Notes under the pieces: generated by a model
Database searches by the model: none
The model's input: the letters and a program-made list of their open reading frames with translations, nothing else
What the model was told of the DNA's origin: nothing
Part shown: positions 15,608-24,270 of the stretch, piece by piece
Position numbering within the stretch: position 1 is the stretch's first letter
How the letters are laid out: every line of letters begins with the position of its first letter
Assembly (NCBI GenBank): GCA_024405635.1
Contig: JAKSOL010000013.1
Location: forward strand, 1 to 64,000
DNA from: Salinivirgaceae bacterium
Lineage (GTDB): Bacteria > Bacteroidota > Bacteroidia > Bacteroidales > SZUA-534
Length of the DNA stretch: 64,000 nucleotides
Direction: 5' to 3'
Made by a program: the position numbers and the translations under genes

Positions 15608-18187
15608 CTAAACTGCTACTTTTTCAAGCATAAAACTAAAGGTTGTGCCAATATTAACAGTACTCTCAACCTTTATTTCGGTATCGTTCATGTGCGCAAA
15701 TTGTTGGCACACAATTAAACCTAAGCCTGTGCCCTTCTCCTTGTTTACACCAAGTGTGGTAATTGGATGATTGGCATCAAACAACTTGTCAATCATATCT
15801 TGTTGCATGCCAACGCCTGTGTCCGATATTGAAACCTTTACATGGTTGTCGTCAACATTAGTAGCAACAACCGAAATGGTACCGCCGTCGTGAGTAAACT
15901 TTATTGCGTTACCTATAATGTTTCTAAAAATAGTCATAAGCATTGCACGATCGGCCCGTACAATACACTCATCGTCAATCTGTTGATTAACTTTAATGTG
16001 TTTGTCGCTCATGTTGCAGTTAAACAATTGCAAGGCCGTTATTGCAACATCTGAAAGTGGAAAATTCGATTTTACACAAGTTTGAATACCCGACTGAACA
16101 CGCGACCAGTCGAGCAAGTTTGACAACAAGCTAAAAATTTGCGTTGCCGACTCGTTAATAATTTTCAAATAACCGTAAATATCCTCCTTGCTATACGAGT
16201 CATAATACTCAAGCAACAATTCGGACATGCCAATTACGCCATTGAACGGATTTTTCAAGTCGTGAGCAAAAATGCAGAAGAATCGATTTTTTGCATCAAG
16301 CGCCTCTTTTAATTGGTCACGAGTTTTAATTAATTCTTTTTGCGACTTGCTAATTTCTGTAACATCAATTATAGTAATCATTCGGAATTGGTCATTTGCA
16401 ATAGCATTGGCCTCGGCACCAAGCGACATTACATAACACATAACTTCGTGAACCGACCCATCGGCATATTGTATTTCGCCAGGTTGATAAACGTATGGTT
16501 TGTCAATATTAAACTCGTCAGCCAAAATTTCGGTAAAATCCCACTGATTGTTGGTTTTTTGATTCAAATCGTGCAATGTATAATTTTCGATTTGGTTTGC
16601 TGGCAATCCGCAGGCCTTTACAAATGCGTTATTACATGCACATATAATTCCTTTTGAGTCAATTACAAATTCGACATTGGGTATTGAATTGAATATGGCC
16701 GACAAACCACGGAACACAATATCGCGACCCGAAATGGTGCTTTGCTTTGCTTTTTTTCGTTTTCTGCTTAACAGAATTGTATGCACCGATGCTATTAATA
16801 CAATTAACACCAAAAAGGAAATCACAATTGTCTTTATGTTTTGCATCCAATAGTGTTGCAAATTCATTTCGTTGTGATAAAAATTTATGTTTTGGTTAAA
16901 CTCAGAGTTCCGTGCTCTTGATTGAATTTGGCGATTGATATCAGATTCGGTACTAACATTAATAGGAGTAAACACACTATCACGAATATCGTTTATCAAC
17001 TTTACTGCACCAAGTTGATGACTATTGTCGCCCATTGTGCCGTATGCCATAGCCAATTCAAGCAAAACTGCCGTTTGCATATAAACGCTGTCGGTTTTTG
17101 AAATACTTGCATACGACTTTTTAAAACAATTAATAGCTTGTTGTGTGTTGCCTATATTCATGTACACTTTTCCCAAATTGAAATAGGCATTTGTTTGTTC
17201 AATTATGTTGCGTTTAACTTGACAAAAATCGATGCATCTGTTCAAGTATTTTATTGCCGAATCGGGTTCTTGTTGCCTAATGTATATTCTACCAATTATG
17301 CCCAAAAGTCGAATATTATTTGCTGTATCGGCCACACGAGTCGATAGTTTGTAGGCTCGTTTTAGATATGTTTGTGCATCATCGAATCTCAACTGTTCTT
17401 CGTACAATTCACCTATTTGCGAAAAAATATTCTTACGAATTTCAATATTCGAATCTTTGTACGACAGATTCATTGTTTTGAAAAAATACTCAAGCGACTT
17501 GCTGTAATAATGCAAGCTGCGGTATGCAACGCCAATAGCGTAATACACATTTATTTTATCAAAATAACCCGATATTTGGTTCGCCAATTCCTCGCAACGC
17601 AAATAAGCATACAAGGCTTCAGATGGTTCGCCAATTGATAAGTATATGTTTCCAAGTAACATAGTAGCATCTATTTGGTCTATTATGTTACCCATGTTCA
17701 TATACTCACGTATTGCCTTGTAAGCTACCTCAATTGCATTGATATTATCTTTTAAATTCACAAAATGTTGGCTACAACGAATATATAATTGTGCTACCAA
17801 TTTGCGATTTTTTATCGAGTTCAGTTTTTCATCGTTTCGCTCAATACAATTCTGAACTTGCTCATACACACCCACTTGTGCATACAAATCAACTGCCATT
17901 GACATAAATTCGCACCACAGTTCTTCGTCGGCTGAACTTTGCGCAAACAACTCAATTGCTTCATCAATATAGCACATTTGCTGATACACATCGCCTTGCT
18001 CCAATGTCACCAATTGCCTATAGCACTCGGCCTTCTGCTGAACACTACGAGCATTTTCCAACTCAACAATTAAACTATCTCTCTCTGTTACAAATTGTTG
18101 AGCTTGCAAAAAATGCGGAACTATCAGCATCTGCAAACCAATTAGCAATACCTTTATTCTATTAATAAAAACGCAATCCATCAGCAT
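15608..18187 (-). CDS. TPR-PAS sensor histidine kinase
   Basis: Predicted inner-membrane sensor of 859 residues. It has a signal-like N-terminus (1-29), a periplasmic TPR array (about 30-410), one transmembrane helix (about 455-477), a PAS domain (about 500-610), then HisKA and HATPase_c. The phospho-acceptor is H642 in FAHDLKNPF. The N box (NIIGNAIKF), G1 (DTGVGM) and G2 (GTGLGL) are intact, so it should be an active kinase. It lacks a receiver domain and no response regulator or DNA-binding gene is adjacent, so its partner is elsewhere. Met3 is an alternative start. Signal and output are unknown. Confidence 0.9.
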   Translation of the reverse strand: MLMDCVFINRIKVLLIGLQMLIVPHFLQAQQFVTERDSLIVELENARSVQQKAECYRQLVTLEQGDVYQQMCYIDEAIELFAQSSADEELWCEFMSMAVDLYAQVGVYEQVQNCIERNDEKLNSIKNRKLVAQLYIRCSQHFVNLKDNINAIEVAYKAIREYMNMGNIIDQIDATMLLGNIYLSIGEPSEALYAYLRCEELANQISGYFDKINVYYAIGVAYRSLHYYSKSLEYFFKTMNLSYKDSNIEIRKNIFSQIGELYEEQLRFDDAQTYLKRAYKLSTRVADTANNIRLLGIIGRIYIRQQEPDSAIKYLNRCIDFCQVKRNIIEQTNAYFNLGKVYMNIGNTQQAINCFKKSYASISKTDSVYMQTAVLLELAMAYGTMGDNSHQLGAVKLINDIRDSVFTPINVSTESDINRQIQSRARNSEFNQNINFYHNEMNLQHYWMQNIKTIVISFLVLIVLIASVHTILLSRKRKKAKQSTISGRDIVFRGLSAIFNSIPNVEFVIDSKGIICACNNAFVKACGLPANQIENYTLHDLNQKTNNQWDFTEILADEFNIDKPYVYQPGEIQYADGSVHEVMCYVMSLGAEANAIANDQFRMITIIDVTEISKSQKELIKTRDQLKEALDAKNRFFCIFAHDLKNPFNGVIGMSELLLEYYDSYSKEDIYGYLKIINESATQIFSLLSNLLDWSRVQSGIQTCVKSNFPLSDVAITALQLFNCNMSDKHIKVNQQIDDECIVRADRAMLMTIFRNIIGNAIKFTHDGGTISVVATNVDDNHVKVSISDTGVGMQQDMIDKLFDANHPITTLGVNKEKGTGLGLIVCQQFAHMNDTEIKVESTVNIGTTFSFMLEKVAV

Positions 18188-18230
18188 TTATATAGTTTGT
18201 TAAAACTATGATATTTTCACGTCATAACAA

Positions 18231-18761
18231 TTAAAAAAAGCCATTTGATGTTTCATTAGTAATTGTATGATTTTTAGGCATTTCCCAAACTTCAAGATTT
18301 TCAATTTTGTTGCCATCAATAGTAAACCTAAGCATTGTGCGAACCATGTGAAAACCAAATAAACCGGCCGCACCGGGATTCATATGCATGCAGTTTAATT
18401 GCTTGTCAAACATCACTTTTAATATGTGCGAATGTCCACTAATAAACAATTGAGGCTTTTCTTCTCTTATTTTTTTTGCAATTCCCAGACTATATCGACC
18501 TGGATATCCACCAATATGTGTCATTAGAACCTTAACATCTTCAATGTTAAAAATCACGCACTGAGGTAGTTTAGTCCGCATTTCAGCATCATCAATGTTA
18601 CCAAAAACAGCTACCGTAGGTTTATAATTTTGCAACTGGTTCAAAACATTGACATTTCCTACATCGCCAGCGTGAATCACCATATCGGCAGGCTCAATAA
18701 ATTTGAGCATTTTGTCGTCGATGTGCGAGTGTGTATCCGATAGAAGAACAATTTTTTGCAT
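18231..18761 (-). CDS. Metallophosphoesterase, YfcE/MJ0936 family
   Basis: Single calcineurin-like domain of 176 residues. The five metal-binding motifs are visible in order: LSDTHSH (7-13), HAGDVG, FGNID, THIGG and SGHSH. Relatives are manganese-dependent phosphodiesterases acting on small substrates; the natural substrate is not known. It is divergent from rsmE, whose start lies 51 nt away. A TACTTTTG-like box at 18767-18774 on the minus strand sits so close to the ATG that transcripts from it would be almost leaderless. Confidence 0.88.
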   Translation of the reverse strand: MQKIVLLSDTHSHIDDKMLKFIEPADMVIHAGDVGNVNVLNQLQNYKPTVAVFGNIDDAEMRTKLPQCVIFNIEDVKVLMTHIGGYPGRYSLGIAKKIREEKPQLFISGHSHILKVMFDKQLNCMHMNPGAAGLFGFHMVRTMLRFTIDGNKIENLEVWEMPKNHTITNETSNGFF

Positions 18762-18786
18762 ATGCCCAAAAGTAACTTGCTAAACT

Positions 18787-18794
18787 TATATTTG
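18787..18794 (+). promoter_or_regulatory. -7 box of rsmE
   Basis: TATATTTG followed by CGC, 18 nt before ATG 18813. It lies inside the frame's longer upstream extension (ATG 18756), which argues for the downstream start. Confidence 0.6.
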
Positions 18795-18812
18795 CGCAAA
18801 AAAATTAACGAT

Positions 18813-19520
18813 ATGCACATTTTCTATACCCCCAATGTCAATGGAAATAGCTACACGCTTTCAGAAGAAGAATCAAAACACTGTGTAAAGGTTTTAAGAT
18901 TAACACCAGGCAGCCAACTACTTATGGTTGACGGCATTGGCAACCTTTATCAAGGACACATAACCGATGCCAACGCAAAGCACTGCACCATTGGCATCGA
19001 TAGCGTACAGCATAATTTTGGCAAACGCCCATTTTCAATTCACATTGCAATGGCGCCAACCAAAAACATTGAGCGATTTGAATGGTTTTTAGAAAAAGCC
19101 GTAGAAATTGGCATCGACAAAATAACACCATTGCTAACTCAACACTCTGAGCGAAAAGTAGTAAACACCGACCGCCTTGAAAAGATTATTATGTCGGCAA
19201 TGAAACAATCAATAAAAGCTTACAAACCAGAACTTGGCCCTCTTACCGATTTTAGCACATTTATAAAAGAGCAACAAAACGGAGCCAAGTTAATTGCCCA
19301 TTGCATCGACACTCCCAAACCACTTCTAAAAAACGTACTGGCCAACTATTCCGAATTCACTATTTTAATTGGTCCCGAAGGCGATTTTTCGCCAGAAGAG
19401 GTTGCACTTGCAAAACAATATGGCTACACCGATATCAGTCTTGGCAAAAGCCGATTACGAACAGAAACTGCTGGTGTTGTTGCTTGCCACACTGTGAATG
19501 TGATTAAAGAGGATGAGTAA
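18813..19520 (+). CDS. rsmE: 16S rRNA m3U1498 methyltransferase
   Basis: SPOUT-class methyltransferase that modifies U1498 of 16S rRNA in the 30S subunit. The 235-residue protein has an N-terminal PUA-like RNA-binding domain and the C-terminal knot with IGPEGDFSPEE and SLGKSRLRTETA. ATG 18813 was chosen over the in-frame ATG 18756: the earlier one lies upstream of a -7 box, overlaps the divergent gene and would add 19 residues not expected before MHIFYTP. The next gene overlaps its last 8 bases, suggesting translational coupling. Confidence 0.93.
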   Translation: MHIFYTPNVNGNSYTLSEEESKHCVKVLRLTPGSQLLMVDGIGNLYQGHITDANAKHCTIGIDSVQHNFGKRPFSIHIAMAPTKNIERFEWFLEKAVEIGIDKITPLLTQHSERKVVNTDRLEKIIMSAMKQSIKAYKPELGPLTDFSTFIKEQQNGAKLIAHCIDTPKPLLKNVLANYSEFTILIGPEGDFSPEEVALAKQYGYTDISLGKSRLRTETAGVVACHTVNVIKEDE

Positions 19521-20175
19521 TACAAAGTACATATTTTGCTTACTATTTTGGCTGTCGTTGCTTAGCCTAACCGCAACCGCGCAAGGCACTCGCATCGGAT
19601 TACTAAAATATCAAGGCGGCGGCGATTGGTATGCAAACCCAACATCGCTACCCAACCTTATTGCATTTTGCAATAGCAACATTGGCTCTAATATAAATGA
19701 GGCCCCAGTTACTGTTGAAGTTGGCAGCAAAGAGCTATTTGGGTTACCAATGGTTCACATGACTGGGCACGGAAATGTGTTTTTCAACGAGCACGAAGTA
19801 AACAATCTCAGACAATACCTTAGTGGTGGCGGTTTTTTGCACATTGACGACAACTATGGCATTGACGCCTTTGTTCGCCGCGAAATGAAAAAGGTATTTC
19901 CCGACAAAGATTTTGTTGAGCTACCACTAAACCACGAGATATACAACATGATATACCCATTTCCAAACGGATTGCCCAAAATTCACGAGCACGACAACAA
20001 AGCCCCACAAGGCTTCGGTTTGTTTGTTGATGGCCGCCTAGTATGTTTCTACACCTACGAATGTGATCTTGGCGATGGTTGGGAAAGTGCAAGCGTACAC
20101 AACGATTCGGAACAAATCAGAACTCAAGCTTTAAAAATGGGTGCAAACATAGTAACCTACGTTTTTAGCCACTAA
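19513..20175 (+). CDS. DUF4159 family exported protein
   Basis: Protein of 220 residues with a signal peptide (1-23, cleavage near ATAQG) and a single DUF4159 domain. GLPMVHMTGHGN and the glycine-rich LSGGGFLHIDDNYG are the recognisable family segments; the fold is thought to be amidotransferase-like. It presumably acts in the periplasm; activity unknown. It overlaps rsmE by 8 bp and is followed by a terminator. Confidence 0.85.
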   Translation: MSNTKYIFCLLFWLSLLSLTATAQGTRIGLLKYQGGGDWYANPTSLPNLIAFCNSNIGSNINEAPVTVEVGSKELFGLPMVHMTGHGNVFFNEHEVNNLRQYLSGGGFLHIDDNYGIDAFVRREMKKVFPDKDFVELPLNHEIYNMIYPFPNGLPKIHEHDNKAPQGFGLFVDGRLVCFYTYECDLGDGWESASVHNDSEQIRTQALKMGANIVTYVFSH

Positions 20176-20231
20176 CAATAGTAGCACCACACAACCAACA
20201 TTATTGAATTGTTGCAACAAATACTACACAC

Positions 20232-20262
20232 AAAAAAAGCCACTTTTTGATGTGGCTTTTTT
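20232..20262. terminator. Terminator between the DUF4159 gene and siaC paralogue 1
   Basis: An 11-bp stem AAAAAAGCCAC/GTGGCTTTTTT between convergent genes; usable in both directions. Confidence 0.85.
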
Positions 20263-20277
20263 AGTATTTAATCTTAG

Positions 20278-20655
20278 TTATTCAATTGCAATAAATTTGA
20301 AAGGCAAATCAACCAAATCACGAAAATATTCACCGGCATCAAGCATATCTTCATCGTCCTTTTGATAAAACCAGTGAATTTCAACCGATTTACCATTCTT
20401 AAACATATTGTTCATTTTCTTTATCAAACTAAAGAACATACGCGAAGTTGCAGTGTTATAATAACGCATTTTAAAAGTTAAAACCGTTTTAGGTGCAGGA
20501 TTATTTGAGTATTCGTCAACCCAATTCAAAACCGAATCGTAAAGCAATACAACATTTTCAGGCAACGATTGCCCTGCAATAGACAACTCGCCAGTACTTG
20601 CAATAAACTGCAAATCTGGATTTTGTTTGCTTGGTAGAATAATCAAATCTTTCAT
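20278..20655 (-). CDS. SiaC/DUF1987 family regulatory phosphoprotein (paralogue 1)
   Basis: Small cytosolic protein of 125 residues. Characterised SiaC (Pseudomonas) is switched by the kinase SiaB and the PP2C phosphatase SiaA through a conserved threonine and, when dephosphorylated, controls a diguanylate cyclase. Here the corresponding segment is YYNTATS, with T68 the likely acceptor; the SLPEN motif near residue 30 and the C-terminal WFYQKDDEDM.DAGE region are typical. It is monocistronic with its own -7 box (20678-20685). No SiaB or cyclase is adjacent; candidate phosphatases lie at 42.4 and 55.2 kb. Confidence 0.85.
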   Translation of the reverse strand: MKDLIILPSKQNPDLQFIASTGELSIAGQSLPENVVLLYDSVLNWVDEYSNNPAPKTVLTFKMRYYNTATSRMFFSLIKKMNNMFKNGKSVEIHWFYQKDDEDMLDAGEYFRDLVDLPFKFIAIE

Positions 20656-20677
20656 AAGTAAAATATAATTTGAGCGC

Positions 20678-20685
20678 CAAATTTA
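20678..20685 (-). promoter_or_regulatory. -7 box of siaC paralogue 1
   Basis: Minus-strand TAAATTTG followed by GCGC, 23 nt upstream of the start. Confidence 0.5.
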
Positions 20686-20811
20686 GAAACAAAATACCAC
20701 AAAACACATAAAAGCATACGATTTTTGAACACATAACCAGTTGATAAAATTACGTAACATACGTATAACACTAAAAAAGCAGCAAGTGCCATTTATATGG
20801 TTTTTATTAAG

Positions 20812-20819
20812 TACATTTG
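20812..20819 (+). promoter_or_regulatory. -7 box of serC
   Basis: TACATTTG followed by CGGC, 36 nt before the serC ATG. Confidence 0.55.
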
Positions 20820-20855
20820 CGGCTCATTATAAAATGTGCAAGTAATATTTAAACT

Positions 20856-21941
20856 ATGAGAAAACATATTTTCAACGCAGGTCCATGCAAACTATCAGAC
20901 ATGACCTTGGAGAACACAGCTAAAGCTGTAATGGAACTTGAAAATTGCGGACAATCAATCCTTGAGGTTTCGCACCGTTCAAAAGATTTTCAAGCCGTAA
21001 TTGATGAGGCTGTTGCCTTGTTTAAAGAAGTAATGAACATTCCAGACAACTACCACGTATTATTCCTTGGCGGTGGCGCAAGCACACAATTTGGAATGAT
21101 TCCTTTCAACTTCTTGAAGAAAAAAGCTGCTTACGTTGATACCGGTACATGGTCATCAAAAGCTATTAAAGAAGCTAAAATTATGGGCTTTGGCGAAGTT
21201 GAAGTTATTGCTTCATCTGAAGACAAAAACCACACTTTCTACCCACAAGATTTCAAAATCCCTACAGATGTTGACTACCTACACATCACCACAAACAACA
21301 CCATTCGTGGTACTGAGATTTTGAAAGATATTGACTCTCCTGTTCCATTGATTGCCGACATGTCATCAGATATTTTGAGCCGTCCAGTTGACGTTACAAA
21401 ATATGCTATGATTTATGCTGGTGCACAAAAGAACGTTGGTCCTGCAGGTGCTACAATCGTAATTATCCGCGACGACATGTTGCAAAAAGTTGCAGAGCGT
21501 CCAATCCCAACAATGTGGCGCTACGACATTCACGTTAAAGATGGTTCAATGTACAACACACCTCCATGCATCAACATTTTCGCTATTCGCGAGACCTTGA
21601 AATGGGTTAAGAGCATGGGCGGTTTGAAAGCTATGGAAGATCTTGCAATTAAACGTGCAAAAGTTGTATATGACGAAATTGAACGCAATAGCTTGTTTAT
21701 GTCGCCAGTATCACCAGAGTCACGTTCTCGCATGAACATTCCTTTTGTTTGGACTCCAGGCAACGAGCAATACCAAGATGCATTTATGGATTATGCTAAA
21801 AAATGCAACATTGTTGGTATTAAAGGCCACCGTTCAGTAGGCGGTTTCCGTGCATCAACCTACAACGCTTGCAGCATGGAAGATGTTGAAGCTTTGGCAA
21901 AATGCATGGCAGAGTTTGAAAAACAAGTAAAAAACAAATAA
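20856..21941 (+). CDS. serC: Phosphoserine aminotransferase
   Basis: PLP enzyme converting 3-phosphohydroxypyruvate to phosphoserine in serine synthesis, also used for pyridoxal phosphate synthesis in many bacteria. It has 361 residues, an N-terminal NAGPCKL motif, the phosphate-binding GGGAS (72-76) and the PLP lysine in AGAQKNVGPAG (K192). It is the first gene of serC-serA; serA starts 12 nt after its stop. Confidence 0.96.
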   Translation: MRKHIFNAGPCKLSDMTLENTAKAVMELENCGQSILEVSHRSKDFQAVIDEAVALFKEVMNIPDNYHVLFLGGGASTQFGMIPFNFLKKKAAYVDTGTWSSKAIKEAKIMGFGEVEVIASSEDKNHTFYPQDFKIPTDVDYLHITTNNTIRGTEILKDIDSPVPLIADMSSDILSRPVDVTKYAMIYAGAQKNVGPAGATIVIIRDDMLQKVAERPIPTMWRYDIHVKDGSMYNTPPCINIFAIRETLKWVKSMGGLKAMEDLAIKRAKVVYDEIERNSLFMSPVSPESRSRMNIPFVWTPGNEQYQDAFMDYAKKCNIVGIKGHRSVGGFRASTYNACSMEDVEALAKCMAEFEKQVKNK

Positions 21942-21953
21942 ACCTAAATTGAG

Positions 21954-22877
21954 ATGAAAAAGATTTTGATAGCAACCCAAAAACCATTTGCTGCAGCAGC
22001 TGTAAAAAGCATGACTAGCATTGCAGAAGGTAAGGGATACGAAGTAAAATTGCTTGAAAAATATGCTGAACAAAGCGAATTTGTAGCTGCAGCTGCTGAT
22101 GCTGACGCAATCATTATTCGTAGCGACATTGCCGACAAAGATGTGTTGGCAAATGCTAAGAACTTGAAAGTGATTGTTCGTGCAGGTGCTGGTTACGACA
22201 ACATCGACCTTGAGGCTTGCACCGCTAATGGTGTTTGCGCAATGAACACTCCAGGCCAAAACTCAAACGCAGTAGCTGAGTTGGTTTTCGGAATGTTGGT
22301 TTATGCTGTTCGCAATTTCTTCAACGGCAAATCAGGTAGCGAGTTGATGGGCAAAAAACTTGGTATCCTAGCATTTGGTAACGTTGGTCGCAATGTGGCT
22401 CGCGTAGCTAAAGGCTTTGGCATGGAGGTTTATGCTTACGATGCATTCTGCCCTAAAGAAGCTATTGAAGCTGCTGGTGTAAAAGCAGTTGAATCTCAAG
22501 ATGCTTTGTTTGAAACCTGCGACATTGTTTCACTTCACATTCCTGCAACAGCAGAAACAAAAAATAGCATCAACTACGCTTTAGTTAACAAAATGAAAAA
22601 AGGCGGTATCGTTGTAAATACAGCTCGCAAAGAGGTTATCAACGAGGCTGAACTTATCAAGTTGATGGAAGAACGTGAAGACTTGAAATACATTACCGAC
22701 ATTATGCCAGACGCAAACGAAGAGTTTGCTGCAAAATTTGCTGGTCGCTATTTCTCAACTCCAAAGAAAATGGGTGCACAAACTGCAGAGGCTAACAACA
22801 ACGCTGGCATTGCAGCTGTAAACCAAATCATCGATTTCTTTGAAAACGGAAACGAAAAGTTTAGAGTAAACAAATAA
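21954..22877 (+). CDS. serA: D-3-phosphoglycerate dehydrogenase, short form with Lys active site
   Basis: Oxidises 3-phosphoglycerate to phosphohydroxypyruvate, the committed step to serine. The 307-residue protein has only the catalytic and NAD-binding domains (FGNVGRN at 141-147) and no ACT or ASB regulatory domain, so it is a type III enzyme. R225 in NTARKE is the substrate arginine. The usual catalytic histidine position is replaced by lysine in STPKKMGAQTAEAN (K271/K272), the form called type IIIK in the literature. Partner of serC upstream; a terminator separates it from the DUF1015 gene. Confidence 0.93.
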   Translation: MKKILIATQKPFAAAAVKSMTSIAEGKGYEVKLLEKYAEQSEFVAAAADADAIIIRSDIADKDVLANAKNLKVIVRAGAGYDNIDLEACTANGVCAMNTPGQNSNAVAELVFGMLVYAVRNFFNGKSGSELMGKKLGILAFGNVGRNVARVAKGFGMEVYAYDAFCPKEAIEAAGVKAVESQDALFETCDIVSLHIPATAETKNSINYALVNKMKKGGIVVNTARKEVINEAELIKLMEEREDLKYITDIMPDANEEFAAKFAGRYFSTPKKMGAQTAEANNNAGIAAVNQIIDFFENGNEKFRVNK

Positions 22878-22899
22878 TATTTGCTCAAGAAAAGCACTA

Positions 22900-22933
22900 A
22901 AAAATCCCAAGCACATTACTTGGGATTTTTTTA
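22900..22933 (+). terminator. Terminator between serA and the DUF1015 gene
   Basis: A 13-bp stem AAAAAATCCCAAG/CTTGGGATTTTTT with a T7 tail. DUF1015 would need read-through or its own promoter. Confidence 0.85.
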
Positions 22934-22960
22934 TTTTCACCGATAATAAAATGTACAATT

Positions 22961-24208
22961 ATGGCAATAGTAAAACCATTTAAAGGTGTTAAACCACCAC
23001 AAGCAATAGCAAAAAATTTATCGTGCCTACCATACGATGTTATGAACTCAGAGGAAGCTGCTGCAATGGCTGAGGGCAAAGCAGAGTCGTTGCTACACGT
23101 AACTCGCGCCGAAATAGACTGCCCTGCAGGCACCGACATTCATTCAGCAACAGTTTATAACAAATCGGTAGAAAACTACAAAAAAGCAAAAGACAATGGT
23201 TGGCTTGTGCAAGACGAAGATGCAAAGTACTACATCTACGCTCAAACCATGAACGGCCGCACACAATATGGCATTGTTGGTTGCGCATCATGCGAAGACT
23301 ACAACAACGGCATTATTAAAAAACACGAACTTACTCGTCCAGACAAAGAAGAAGACCGCATGGTTCTTACTCGTTACTTGAATGCGAACATTGAGCCTGT
23401 ATTCTTCTCATACAAAGCTGTACCTGAGATTGATGCAATTGTTGAAAACATTGTAAAGAACCAAGCTCCTGACTACGATTTTGTTGCAGAAGATGGTTTT
23501 GGTCATCATTTTTGGAGCATCAACGACAAAGCTACAAACAAAGAACTTGAGCAATTGTTCTTAACCAAAGTTCCTTATACTTATGTTGCTGACGGACACC
23601 ACCGCACCGCAGCTGCTGCTCGTATCGGCTTGGAGAAAAAAGGTCAAAATCCAAACCATACTGGCAACGAGGAATACAACTTCTTTATGGCTGTTCATTT
23701 TCCTGACAACCAACTAAAAATTATTGATTACAACCGTGTGGTAAAAGATCTTAACGGCTTGAGCGACAGCGACTTTTTGGCTGCATTGAACAAAGATTTT
23801 GTTGTAACACCAATGGGAGCCGACATTTACCAACCAGCTCAACTACACGAGTTTAGCATGTATATCAATGGTCAATGGTATAAACTAAACGCCAAAGAAG
23901 GCACATACAACGATTCAGACCCAATTGGAGTTTTGGATGTTACCATTCTTTCGAACCTTGTACTTGACAATATTTTGGGAGTTAAGGACTTGCGTACTAC
24001 TACACGAGTTGAATTTGTTGGTGGTATTCGCGGTCTTGGCGAATTGAAAAAACGTGTTGATTCTGGCGAGATGAAGGCTGCATTTGCTCTTTATCCTGTT
24101 TCAATGAAACAACTAATAAACATTGCCGACTCTGGTAACATTATGCCTCCAAAAACTACTTGGTTTGAACCAAAATTGCGTTCAGGACTTGTAATTCACG
24201 AGTTGTAA
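22961..24208 (+). CDS. DUF1015 family protein linked to serine synthesis genes
   Basis: Cytosolic protein of 415 residues, recognised by its start (VKPFKGVKP), the CLPYDVMN segment, VADGHHRTAAA in the middle and GIRGLGELKKRVDSGEMKAAF near the end. DUF1015 genes often sit beside serA and serC in Bacteroidetes and Clostridia, but no biochemical activity is known to me. VADGHHR resembles the nucleotide- or phosphate-binding GxxR motif of ParB-like folds; that is inference. A strong terminator lies between it and serA, so it is only loosely tied to that transcript. Confidence 0.87.
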   Translation: MAIVKPFKGVKPPQAIAKNLSCLPYDVMNSEEAAAMAEGKAESLLHVTRAEIDCPAGTDIHSATVYNKSVENYKKAKDNGWLVQDEDAKYYIYAQTMNGRTQYGIVGCASCEDYNNGIIKKHELTRPDKEEDRMVLTRYLNANIEPVFFSYKAVPEIDAIVENIVKNQAPDYDFVAEDGFGHHFWSINDKATNKELEQLFLTKVPYTYVADGHHRTAAAARIGLEKKGQNPNHTGNEEYNFFMAVHFPDNQLKIIDYNRVVKDLNGLSDSDFLAALNKDFVVTPMGADIYQPAQLHEFSMYINGQWYKLNAKEGTYNDSDPIGVLDVTILSNLVLDNILGVKDLRTTTRVEFVGGIRGLGELKKRVDSGEMKAAFALYPVSMKQLINIADSGNIMPPKTTWFEPKLRSGLVIHEL

Positions 24209-24231
24209 TATCTATAGATGCACATAATCAC

Positions 24232-24266
24232 AAAGCTCTGATTGCTATTGCAGTCGGGGCTTTTTT
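24232..24266 (+). terminator. Terminator after the DUF1015 gene
   Basis: A 14-bp stem with several G:U pairs (arms 24232-24245 and 24250-24263) and a T tail. Confidence 0.65.
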
Positions 24267-24270
24267 ATTG

